Assembly (NCBI GenBank): GCA_043228905.1 | Contig: JBHGNT010000001.1 | Coordinates: forward strand, 13,020,001-13,084,000 | From: Azolla caroliniana | Lineage: Eukaryota; Polypodiophyta | Direction: 5' to 3' | DNA length: 64,000 nt | Shown: positions 11,384 to 21,215 of the stretch, piece after piece | Layout: each line of letters begins with the position of its first letter | Numbering within the stretch: the stretch's first letter is position 1 | Translations under genes and position numbers: made by a program | The notes under the pieces: model-generated | Database searches by the model: none | What the model saw: only the letters and a program-made list of their open reading frames with translations | What the model was told of the DNA's origin: nothing

Positions 11384-11604
11384 TTGTTACCGGCCGGCAG
11401 AGGAGTCCAGAGTGTGAAACGGGGAGTTATTACCGCATTGTAGGCTTCCATGTAAGATGGGACTTTGTCCCTGTTGAAACGGCCGACTCTTTCGACCACT
11501 CGCTCAACCGCTTGTTGCGCTGCTTCTCGCCTCATCACCACTCGTGCCGACTCCAATACCACTTCAGCCACCATCTCCGCGAGGTCGTCGTCTTCCGACT
11601 CCAT
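11374..11604 (-). pseudogene. Gypsy gag N-terminus (fragment) in H1
   Basis: Minus-strand ATG at 11604 opens MESEDDDLAEMVAEVVLESA, then QQAVERVVERVGRFNRDK and YMEAYNAVI. This matches the gag start of G3 (DLAEAMASAVDRIV, GTIGRFDGKDATKYLASYGAE) and of N1. It is truncated after about 60 codons by the left end of H1. The last residues are H1 sequence. Confidence 0.75.
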
Positions 11605-11618
11605 CCTCCCTTGCCGCC

Positions 11619-11637
11619 TTTCACGTCGGGTTCACCA
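11619..11637 (-). promoter_or_regulatory. Gypsy primer binding site (minus strand)
   Basis: Read on the minus strand: TGGTGAACCCGACGTGAA, identical to the sites of G2 (24306) and G3 (36369). It lies between the LTR end and the gag ATG as expected. Confidence 0.85.
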
Positions 11638-11646
11638 AATATTTCG

Positions 11647-12400
11647 TGTTGTTACGCGCGTGCGTGGAGAAAGGCGGGACCATGGGGGTCTTGGACCAGG
11701 GAGTGACGGAGCGTAGGAAGTCGTGCTTCACCGTTTCCGGGGGATCCCAGAAGAACACCGGAAGCGACCGAAGGGAGAGAGAGAAAGAGAGGGAGTGCGC
11801 GCTTAACACCGACTCATGCACACACACACACATACACACACATGCCGACACGACTCACGCCCTTATGTATAGGAAACGCAGAAAAGGGGAAGCACCCGAC
11901 ACCAACAGAGACGCGAATATATAGACAGACGCAAATGTATATATATAAACAGAAGAATACATTCCCGGCTTCGAGCCGGACCAAGGTAGGTTACAATAGT
12001 CGTCAGCTGCCAAGCCGCCGGTCGGGGAGCTCACGGGCTCGTCGCACCGAGTGGGATCTTGCGCAGGAGATGAGCTTAAGCAAACCCTAAGCGAACACGA
12101 AGGAGGAGAAGAAGGAGAAGAAAATCTCTAAACCTAACGGTATACCCTCTAATGCAAAATGGGCAACCTTTTTCACAAAGGGCGTTCCCTTCCTTTTATA
12201 GAACAAGGAGAGAGATGCGTTACAATGTGGGATAAATCCCGACTTACATGGGATCGTTTGTCCCAACTTGACTACTCTTCTTCACCATAAAGGCGCCCTC
12301 GATATTCACACTAAATGTACATGGGTGCGTACACACGCTGCACCCCGCCGATGTAGCCAATGTTCCCGGTTTTCGCCTCTGGCTGAAATTCTTCACGACA
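11647..12400 (-). repeat. Gypsy 5' LTR (754 bp), minus orientation, in H1
   Basis: On the minus strand it begins TGTCGTGAAGAATTTCAGCC at 12400 and ends GTAACAACA at 11647. Its first 330 bp closely resemble the LTR fragment at 56917-57237 and part of S1 (the zcgatattcacact-type and taaaaggaagggaacgcc blocks). A TATA-like box lies on the minus strand near 12195-12205. An (AC)n run is at 11818-11843. The outer flank is ACGT (12401-12404). Only the gag start follows; the rest of that gypsy is missing. Confidence 0.82.
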
Positions 12401-14600
12401 ACGTTGAGTCTAATCCTGTTGCCGTAACACCCCTTTGGTGAAGTGTCTTCCGTGGACACCCTGTGTTAGGCCATTGTCCGGCCCTAAGAGTTAACACAGT
12501 TTTTGGCAACCACGATTCCTGTTTTTGCAACAAACGACGGCACAAATGGATGACTAGATCAACGCACGACCTGGTTACAGATCGAACTCGACGCCTTACC
12601 GAAAGGCAAAGGAGACGTGAGGCTTTCCAGTAAGCGGCGCAGGAAATTAGAGCGGATCGCTTGTTTTCCAATGTAATCCGGAGAGTAGCGGAGGACTCCC
12701 TCTGGTTACAGCAAACATCGCACCCGGACGACGGCAGCAGCCTAAGCAGCCTTCGGGAAACCGAATCCCTTCTCCAAGCGTTGGCAAACGGAGAAGGCGA
12801 AGCAGAAGCCTTTTCAGCGTATGAATCGAATTCCGAAGGGGAATACAACGTGCACACGAACTACCGTAGCAGCAATGAAACCCCGGGCGGACCGGAGGAC
12901 GAAGGATCAGACACCTTCCCGACATTGGAACCGGAATTGCTAAGGTTGGAACCTCCGGAACCAGCAGAGGAAGAGCGACCTCCGACACCGGAAGTCGAGG
13001 AGGAGAGGCCTCCGTCACCAAAAGAAGAGGAAAGACCACCGACGCCGGAAACAAATCAAGAAAGACCACCGACGCCGAAGAAAAACCAGGAACGACCACC
13101 AACACCGCTAGCCCGCGCACCGATACCGGACGACGACATGCCGTTCCAGTACTCCAAGTATAGAGATGATCCGAATGCGGAAGCTCATGTCCACGCCTTT
13201 GAACAGACATGGGAAGCAAACCATGTGTCCCAGCAATTGACCCCGGAGGAAGAGGAACGCTCTAAGATAGCGGAATTTGGCGTCACATTGGAGGGACCGG
13301 CAGCAAGATGGCGCCGGGCGCAGGACCTGTCTACCATCACCACCTTTGCAGATTTAAAAGGTAAATTCTTGCATTCTTTCCAAAAGGAGGTGGACTAGAC
13401 AGTAATGGTGGGCTTATTTTATACCATCCGACAGGAGGCAGGGGAGAGCATTCCCCAGTTTGTCATCCGGTTTCAACGGATGCATAGTCAGCTTGCCCGC
13501 GCACCCCCGGAGGAGGAATTACGGACTATATTTCTGAATGCGCTCCGGGAACCCCTACGCACGGTGTGCAAGGTAATTGACTTCCGCACAAGTACCATCG
13601 ACCAGGTCATTGACCGAGTGAGAGAGATGGAAAAGACAAGCTCTTGGCTCACACTGGGAGCACTTCAACGGGCGTTACCGTCCGATGAAGACCTCCGGTT
13701 TCGGCAAGCAATACAGTGCACAACCTGCTTGAATTCCGGACACTCGGCACTAGAATGCACTATGAGGACACAATGTGTAATCTTTCAATCCAAGGACCAT
13801 ACGACGGATAGGTGCGAGTATAATCTATTGAACCGGCAAGCACCGCCCGTCCGACAAATAGAGCCACGCAGCAACCGGGATGAAGAAGAGGAATGCTGGC
13901 GGCGAATGGACCGCGACCGACCGGCACAGGATGTCCGGTACGGCGATCGATGGGAGAATGATGTATGGTACGGTGATCGGCGGGATAACTATGACCGGCA
14001 TGATAGATATGATCGGTACCGGGATTACAATAGACGATACGAACATTACGACCGGGAGCACTCCCCCGGGTATCGTCAGCAACGGGAGGAATACGGCAGA
14101 TATAACGAGCAACCTCGTCAAGAGTACCGCAATAAGAAGAACTATAACAAAAAACGGCATTTCAAAAAAGGCGGCTACCCACGGGATCCGGAACAAGGAG
14201 CTTCAAGCAGCCAACCGGCCCAAAACCCCGCGCTTACCACAGGACCTGCCTCGGGTACAACAAACAATGCCGAATCCAACAATACCCAGAAAGCCTACTG
14301 CTACTACTACCGACAGGAAGGCCATTATAGTAATCAATGCCCGGTGAAGAGCTATGAAAAACGACCGGCAGTAAATATGGTAGTCCTTGAGGTGGCAGAT
14401 CTGCAGCAAGTACCCACAAGGTCGAAGGGCATGGCCAAGGAATGGGAGACACAGGAGACCATCCGGAAGCAAGCGACGGAATGGGTGAAGAAAGCAAACG
14501 AGCAGAATGTCACAGACTTACAGCGGCAAAAGGAGAACACCGTAGGGCTTGCCGGCGGCAGTCACTCCGAGAACGAGACATGGCAGGCGTTGCAAGAATG
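12401..14600 (+). pseudogene. G1 (Tat-like gypsy) leader and gag
   Basis: 12401-12660 has no recognisable LTR. From about 12661 an open frame encodes an acidic N-terminal region with a run of ERPPTP/ERPPSP repeats (12970-13110), then the retrotransposon gag domain: YRDDPNAEAHVHAFEQTWE, LTPEEEERSKIAEFGVTLEG, FADLKGKFLHSF. TAG at 13396-13398 interrupts it in frame. It continues with REEAGESIPQFVIRFQRMHSQ-like sequence, two zinc-knuckle-like segments (CTTCLNSGHSALEC at about 13725, CYYYRQEGHYSNQC at about 14300) and a tyrosine/arginine/aspartate-rich stretch at 13890-14120. No clear ATG marks the start; the true N-terminus is uncertain. Confidence 0.8.
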
Positions 14601-16860
14601 CCAGATTACGCTGCCACTAGGAAGACTCCTACAGCTCGTGCCAAGATTCACGGAAGGACTGAAGACGGCCATGACGGCAGGAGAATCATCACCGGCACCG
14701 GTACTCTTCTCGAATCCGAAGGAGGGACCAACGGTGGTGGACACCAATAGTCCGGTATTCACTGCCATTGTAAAAGGGAAAGAACTCCCCGGCACAGTTA
14801 TAGACGGAGGCTCCGGGGTGAATGTAATAAGCCTCCGGACATGTGATGCCCTGGGAATCCACGAGTGGGAGCCGTGTCCGTTCTGGTTACAGATGGCCGA
14901 TACAAGCGCAGTGCGGCCGACAGGATTAATACGAAAATTAGAAGTCACTGTTGGCGGTCACACATTTCACATCTCGGCAGTAGTGCTACAATTACAGGTA
15001 CAAGCCGCATACCCGCTATTGCTGGGGTGGCCGTGGTTGAAAACGGCACATATCAAACAGAATTGGAGGAAAAATATAATTACCTTCCAGCGAGGAAAAG
15101 CCAAGGTACGGGTACCAACACAGCCAAGGACGAGCACTGGCAAGGAATGTACACCGTTGTATGCAGAGTGCGTCAACATGCTAGAAGGGTTAGCTGACGA
15201 AGAAGAAGCTCAGTACTTGCAGGAAAACCCGAAGATCATACCCCTCTTCGAAATTGACATTGCCGAAGCAGTAGCACCATACTTACCGCAGCCGGAAGAG
15301 GCTGAAGCAGAACCAGATAAAGACGCAATCCGGGAGTTACGGCAAGCGCAGGAAGCGTTGGAACGGGAAATGGCCGTTTCACAGCGCGTAAAAGCGTCGC
15401 AACTGGAAGAGGTGAACCTAGGGACCACGGACGAAGCAAAACCGGTGCACATCACCAAGGAGATGAAGTCTGAAGACAAAACGGCGATGATCACACTTCT
15501 CACGGAATTTCGCGACGTGTTCGCCTGGTCATACGAAGACATGCGAGGACTTGACCCTCAGTTATACCAGCATCAGGTTCACTTGAGCAAGGATGCAAAA
15601 CCAGTGGCACAAAGACGGTACCGGATGAATCCCAATTATGCTGCCAAAGTCAAGGAGGAAATCGACAAACTGCTAAGAGTTGGCTTTATCCGTCCGGTAA
15701 AGAGAACGACATGGCTGAGCCCGATTGTAGTCGTACCGAAGAAGAACGGAAAAATTCGAGTTTGTGTGGACTACCGGAAACTCAATGCGGCTACGGTAAC
15801 GGATGCGTTTTCATTCCCGTTCACAGATGGAGTGTTGGATGTCGTCGCCGGCCATGAGGTCTATAGCTTTCTAGACAGATTCAGCGGGTATAATCAGATC
15901 CGGATGCACCCCGACGACCAAGAGAAAACGGTTTTCGTCACCGAATGGGGGGTGTTTGTGGCCGTGGTGATGATGTTCAGACTCAAAACCGCACCGACAA
16001 CATTTCAACAAATCATCATGGAAATCTTTGGTGAATATATCCCGGCTTTTATGCAGGTTTTCCTTGACGATTTCGCCGTCTATAGCCGGGAGGAGGACCA
16101 TTTTCAGCACCTCCGTCTTTGTCTAGAAAAGTGTAGAGCATACCGGCTAAGCTTGAATTCGGCAAAGTGTGTATGTGGCGTGTCCAGTGGAACCTTATTA
16201 GGACATATTGTGAGCTAGGAAGGTATTGCAGTCGACCCGGACAAGGTGAAAGCCATATTAGAAGCACCGGCGCCGGCAACGGCAAAGGCATTGAGCCGGT
16301 TCTTAGGCCAGATCCGGTGGCACAGCTGGATGCTCCGATACTTGGCCGACCTGGCTACACCGTTGCATGCCGCCGTACATCAGACACCATTCCAGTGGAC
16401 CGACACCGAGGATAGGGCGTATAGGGCCCTCAAGGTACTATTGTCGCAAACACCGGTAGTGCAGCCACTGGATTGGAGTAAAGAATTTCATGTGTTCGTA
16501 GACGCCTCCGACATCACAATCGGAAGCGTACTGATGCAGCTTACGGAGCCAAAGTGGTACCGGCCAGTGTACTATGCCAGTCGAAAGCTATCCCAAGCGG
16601 AATGGAACTACTCTACCATGGAACGGGAAGCTCTAGGGATGATCTACAATGTGACAAAGTTTCGGCATTATTTATTGGGAAGGAAGTTTTCCTTCCATGT
16701 AGATCATTCGGCACTCCTTTACCTGGTGTCCAAAGCGTCACTCACCGGTAAGTTGGCCCGGTCGACCTTACTGTTATAGGAATTCGAGTTCGACATATTC
16801 CACCGACCCGGGATACAGCATGTCGTAGCAGATTACTTAAGCCGATTAGAGTCCGGAGAG
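14601..16860 (+). pseudogene. G1 protease, reverse transcriptase and RNase H
   Basis: One frame with gag. Protease: LPGTVIDGGSGVNVISLRTC at about 14790-14845. RT: VGFIRPVKRTTWLSPIVVV, NGKIRVCVDYRKLN, FLDRFSGYNQIRMHP, then the catalytic QVFLDDFAVYS at about 16058. TGA at 16216-16218 interrupts LLGHIVS-EGIAVDPDKV. RNase H: FHVFVDASDITIGSVLMQL, YYASRKLSQAEWNYSTMERE, with TAG at 16777-16779. The DGGSGVN protease motif and the form of RNase H and integrase fit the Tat branch of plant gypsy elements. Confidence 0.85.
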
Positions 16861-18234
16861 ACGGGTGACGGAGTAGCGGACGAGTTTCCGGATGCGGAGC
16901 TGTTTCGAGTCACTACGGAAACGGCAGCAGATGAGACGGTGGCACAGGAAGACAAGTGGCTCACAAATATGCACCAGTTTCTGAGCACAGGACTGCCTCC
17001 GGAAGAGATGAACCGGGACGAAAGGAAATGCCTGGCGGTGCAAAGCCGACATTTCTACTTACTGCAAGACACACTTTACCACAAGGGCGCGGACAGCATA
17101 TGGAGACGGGCTGTGTGTTGCGATGAAAAGGACCTCATACTAAGGGAAGCCCACTGCGGAGTTGCCGGAGGTCACTATGCCGGAGATGCGACGGCCAGGA
17201 AAATATGGCAAAGTGGCCTATGGTGGCCAAAGACATTAAGAGATGTGGTACAGTACGCAAAAGAATGTGACCTATGCCAGCCAACGGAGCAGGTTCGTAT
17301 GCCACACCAGCTTGTACTACCACTCGAGCCATTCCAGAAGTGGGGGCTGGACTTTGTTGGACCGTTCAAACCACCGGCAATGAGAACAGGTAATCGGTAC
17401 GTCATCGTCGCGACGGATTACTGCACGAAATGGGTGGAGGCCAAAGCCTTAAGAGACAACACCACTGCGTCAACAGCAAAATTTCTATAAGAGTACATCT
17501 GGTGCCGTTACGGATGCCCAATCGAATTAATAAGCGACCAAGGGGGACACTTTCTCGGCCAAGTAGTTGAAAGCCTGACGACATTCTATGCCGTTGTCCA
17601 TAAACGGAGCACACCATACTATCCGCAAGCAAACGGGTTAGCTGAATCGACGAACAAAACGCTCCAGAATATCCTCCGGAAGATCGTCAACGAAAACCAA
17701 ACGGATTGGGATACCAAGCTACATAGCGCGCTTTGGGCATACCAGACAGCATACAAAACGAGCATCCAAACAACATCGTTCCAGTTAGCGTTCGGACTAG
17801 AGGCGGTAATGCCGGTGGAATTCCAAGTACCCAACTTACGGATCCAGCTACGGGAACGGCTGAACGAGAAGGAGTAGGAGGCAATACAGTTAACATCGCT
17901 GTGTGAACTCGAGGAACAACGACTGGCAAGCATCCTGCACTTAGAATTGGAACAACGGCGACGGAAAGCATTTGTCGACCGGCACAGGAAAGGAAATGAA
18001 AAAATGTTTGCAATCGGCAAGCCTGTGTTAGTATTTCAGACCCGGATGGGCAAGATGTCGAGTAAACTACGGTTTAGATGGACCGGCCCGTATTAGCTGA
18101 CACGTGAGTATAATGGGTCCTACCAGTTAGGGACACTTGCCGGTGAAGTGCTAGGCAAATGGGTCAACGAATTCCGATTGAAGCCATATAGAGGACCAAT
18201 GCCCAAAAACCCATTTGGAAATGGCAACCTGTGA
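16861..18234 (+). pseudogene. G1 integrase
   Basis: HHCC zinc region: [20 protein letters not shown] and CDLCQ (about 17145-17280). Catalytic core: [11 protein letters not shown] (Asp), IELISDQGGHFLG (Asp) and YYPQANGLAESTNKTL (Glu). Stops in frame: TAA 17488-17490, TAG 17875-17877 and TAG 18094-18096; TGA at 18232-18234 ends the frame and may be the natural terminator. YYPQANGLAE..NKT is typical of the Tat/Athila branch. The integrase would insert element DNA; this copy cannot be made whole. Confidence 0.85.
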
Positions 18235-18718
18235 GGGGAACGGCAACCACCAAGACGGAGGAGACGGCAAGCCGGTAACAGGGGAGAATGAGGCGACGGC
18301 AAACCGTAATGAGGCCGGTAAGGGTCCGATAGGACCAACGGACAAGTAACCTCACACTAACAAAAAAAAAAAACTGAAGTAATCATGCAAAAGCGAGGTA
18401 TGAATGGACGAGAGAGCGAGGAGCAAAAAGGTACGTAGTGGGCATTTAAGCGCCACCACAGGACATAATGCTATTTTAGTACACAATGTGCACACACTCG
18501 AAAAAGGCGTCAGAATGCACAGAGAAAAACCATTGCGCGTGGAAACCCTCTACTTTCGCGAACCCAGGAGCACAGAAGCACCAAGGCGCTGCAAGATCAT
18601 CAGACGAGAACCTACGCACAGAGAACCCAGAGAACCCTTGCCTTCTGAACTCTCTCTCTCTCACTCTCACTCTCATCACCAGCCAACCTCGCCACCACAA
18701 TCCGACCTCGACACAGAC
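18235..18718 (+). other. G1 spacer between pol and third ORF
   Basis: Contains a short A12 run at 18361-18372 and a CT-rich stretch (tctctctctctcactctcac, 18651-18671) just upstream of the ATG at 18719. An in-frame opening extends back to 18404, but its composition (His/Ser/Pro rich) is unlike the domain downstream. I see no LTR, polypurine tract or splice signal that I could defend. Confidence 0.5.
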
Positions 18719-20899
18719 ATGGACCCGCAGACGTTGTCGGAAGCTGCCAAGAAATGGCTAAAGCAACACGGGCTCGAGGGCTTCTTGATGATTATGGAGG
18801 TACCGCCACACAAAGAAGCCGACAAGGTGACCAAAGAAATCGACACAGAGGTCATAACGGCGGAGGCGATATGTGCGTTAACAGGCCTTCCGGAGGGAGG
18901 CATACTCACGATTGACAACCCGACCTCGGAGCAACTCATCAAGTATTTTGGTGAGTACTCCCTAGCCAGCAAGGGCTACCGGACACAGGGCAGTGGAGAT
19001 ATGTTGTTCCGCGAGATTGCTCGTGTGCTCCACGAATACGGCCATGTGTACCCTAGACCCCCTGTCATGCCACAGAACCGGGCAGGGATGATCATCACCA
19101 CCTATGAAGGGATCAAGGTGGATTGGCCGGTATTGATCGCAAACGGTTTGTGTGCGGAGATCAAGATCGTCAGAGGCAAAGACGGCAAAGAAGGCCGAGA
19201 CGGACGGAGGATAGGGCACGCCGTAACGCAGTGGCTCACCTTACTTGTGCCACCCGTCCAGCCCGTCCAGCCCAAGAAGCGGGGAAGAGTGGCGGACGGC
19301 ACCCCAAAGACTGCTTCCAAAAGACAACAGTTGTTGGCCTCTAAGGCCACTAAGGGGAAGGCGGCGGACGCAGAACAGGCGGGAAAGGAGAGCGCCAGCC
19401 GGAAGCGGCCAACGGACGCGCAGGAGGAAACACCGGTACGGCTCGTAAAGGTTACACTCCGCCGACCGGTGAATAGAGAAGCGGACTCCTTGGCGGCAAA
19501 ACTCAATGCCGAGACTCAGGAAGAGGAAATAGAGGAGGAGCCTACAGAGCACCTCCAGTGACGGTCGTCGGCAAGGACCGTTGAGGCAGCCGAGAAACGT
19601 TCGGACCCTCAGACAGAGGGAACACCGGCTCCCCATACTGAGACTCCCACGCCAAGGGAGAAACCGGAACCGATGCGCACGGCACCGGAATCAGAAGCCC
19701 CTGCACCACCGGCAACACCGGCAAGTTCCATCCCGCCAAAGCCGAAAAGGTCAATGCAGCCTTCCTCGGCCAACCAAGAAGAAGCGCAAGGGGAACCAGG
19801 ACAGCAGGGTGGTCCACGGGCAGAAACGAAATTGCAACTCGGCGCAATCAAGCGGGACCACCCATCTACAAGCGAGCCCATCCGTCAAACCTCCGTGCAA
19901 ACGCAACAGCAAGGCACCGGTAGCCTGTGGCTCCGGTGGATAGGCGAACAGATTGTCAGAGCAGTGGGGTATATTGAGGCGGAAGAAAGAGCGCAAAGCG
20001 AACGGTTGCTCGTCACAACCGAACAACTAGAGACAGCCCGGTTCAGAATCCGGTGCCTTGAAAAAGACTTGGATCAGGCCATGGCAGAGGTGGCCAAAAT
20101 GGCCTTAACGGCAACACAGATCCAATCACCGGTGACTCTGGTAAGTGTACAGAATAAAGAAACAGATCAAATTGTACATACCAATAAGACCCCGGCAACG
20201 GAAACCGTTCCAGAGAGAGATGTGGCACAAGCCCAAGAGCTTGCGGAATTGAGAGATGAACTTGCCGCACAAGAAGCGCTAAGGAGCCGGGAACGGGAAT
20301 TGAAGACAGCGGCTGAATCAAAATTAAAGAAAACTGCTGAGAACCTCCGCCGGGCAGAGGAGAGCCTCCGGAAAGGCCATCAAGCGTACGACCGGCTAAG
20401 GGAGGAAAAAGACAAAGTGCTGCAGGAAAAGGACAAGCTGCGGAAGACGGCGGAAACGGAAATTGAACGGCTAAAGGAAGAGCTCCGCCAGCAGAAGGAC
20501 CGCGAGGATCAGGTCCGTCAACAGATCAACGCATGGCTCAAGCAAAAGACAGATGATTTTGAGCACCTGCACCGGGACTACAAACGGCTAGAGCATAAGG
20601 AACGGATGGTCGAGCTCCAGCAGGAAGTTGATCGGGCCGCGACGGCGATCGCCGACGAACGTGCGGAAAATACAAGACAGTTGGACGAGGCGGAGAAGGT
20701 CCGGATGGAGCTCCAGAGGCAGCAGCAGGAAGAAAAGGAGAGAGCGTCAACGGTATTGCAAAAATTACAAAGCACATATCAAAGGCAATTGACGCATTAC
20801 AAGGAGCAGGCGGAAGATAACGTCAAAATCATCAAGCAACTGAAGGAGGAACGGCAAGCTGTGGAGATCAAATCGCAGCTGTGGAGAAAACGTATTTAA
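18719..20899 (+). pseudogene. G1 third ORF with C-terminal coiled coil
   Basis: ATG at 18719 (MDPQTLSEAAKKWLKQHGLE) opens a frame of about 725 codons with one in-frame TGA at 19559-19561 (CGA to TGA is plausible). Domain plan: a globular N-terminal part (residues about 1-180: ITAEAICALTGLPEGG, YGHVYPRPPV, GIKVDWPVLIANGLCAEIKI); a Lys/Arg-rich linker; an acidic, Pro-rich linker (EPTEHLQ to about 19900); and a long heptad-like Glu/Lys/Arg/Gln-rich coiled coil (about 20170-20880). It sits downstream of pol, where some plant gypsy elements carry env-like or accessory genes, but I see no signal peptide or membrane segment. The frame ends inside the H1 inverted repeat, so its true C-terminus is missing. 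Function unknown. Confidence 0.7.
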
Positions 20900-20989
20900 C
20901 GTATTTTTAAATTGGGAGGTACTATACGTGTATTAATACGTTAAATACGTATGGTATCCATACCATACCTAACGTACCTAACAACCTTG
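20890..20989 (-). repeat. H1 right terminal inverted repeat
   Basis: About 100 bp. Read inverted it starts CAAGGTTGTTAGGTACG and shares GTATTTAACGTAT and GTATAGTACCTC with the left end. It directly abuts the last codons of the G1 coiled-coil ORF, with no gypsy LTR in between. Confidence 0.75.
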
Positions 20990-21215
20990 GTTTGGTGAAG
21001 ATATAGAGCACGAGGTCGTTGCCTCTGTGCCTCTACTTTGTATTTCCTCTCATATAGTGATAGTTGGAGTCCCTGGGCTCCCGTGGTTTTTCCCTATTAG
21101 GGTTTTCCACGTAAATATTTTGTGTACTCTCTACTTCCCATTTCTGTGTTTCATTCCCATTTCTATGATTCAAGATTCGGTTGTGGCCGAGCAATATTCC
21201 GCGCTATTCTTCACA
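20990..21215 (+). repeat. C1 3' LTR, second half
   Basis: The first eight bases (GTTTGGTG) are the right copy of the H1 target duplication. From 20998 it follows the 5' LTR from AAGATATA (about 574) to the end TTCTTCACA, with a few base changes. CCTAG follows. Confidence 0.92.

Larger units (their letters stand above)
11298..20989. mobile_element. H1: hAT-like unit filled with gypsy fragments
   Basis: Ends are CATGGTTGTTTACGTACC on the left and, inverted, CAAGGTTGTTAGGTACGTT on the right. The flanking 8-bp repeat is GTCTGGCG (11290-11297) and GTTTGGTG (20990-20997), differing only by two C/T changes, and the C1 LTR reads continuously across it. An 8-bp duplication with CA..TG ends is characteristic of hAT DNA transposons. 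No transposase is visible. Between the inverted repeats are a minus-strand gypsy 5' end and a Tat-like gypsy without LTRs. Either gypsy insertions were later trimmed, or the unit captured retrotransposon DNA. Confidence is high for the boundaries and moderate for hAT assignment. Confidence 0.75.
245..21215 (+). mobile_element. Copia element C1, heavily nested
   Basis: Ty1/copia element in plus orientation, inserted in CHR1. It is flanked by a perfect 5-bp duplication CCTAG (240-244 and 21216-21220). The 5' LTR is 245-789; the 3' LTR is split into 11011-11297 and 20990-21215 by the hAT-like unit H1. Its own coding sequence runs 792-1883, 6655-8824 and 10290-10995, interrupted by C2 and by solo LTR S1. 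The gene order gag, protease, integrase, RT, RNase H is copia type. Several nonsense codons, frameshifts and loss of catalytic residues show it is dead. LTR divergence (small indel plus point changes) makes it clearly older than C3 and G3. Confidence 0.93.

Noticed and set aside
12490-12530. tttttggcaaccacgattcc as a primer site of G1
   Set aside because: It resembles a TGGC-type primer site only loosely, and no LTR end lies next to it, so it cannot be supported.
19673-20899. Coiled-coil ORF considered as a host structural gene
   Set aside because: It is in frame with the preceding globular ORF apart from a single TGA, sits directly downstream of gypsy pol on the same strand and has no introns or promoter of its own; a retrotransposon accessory ORF is more likely.
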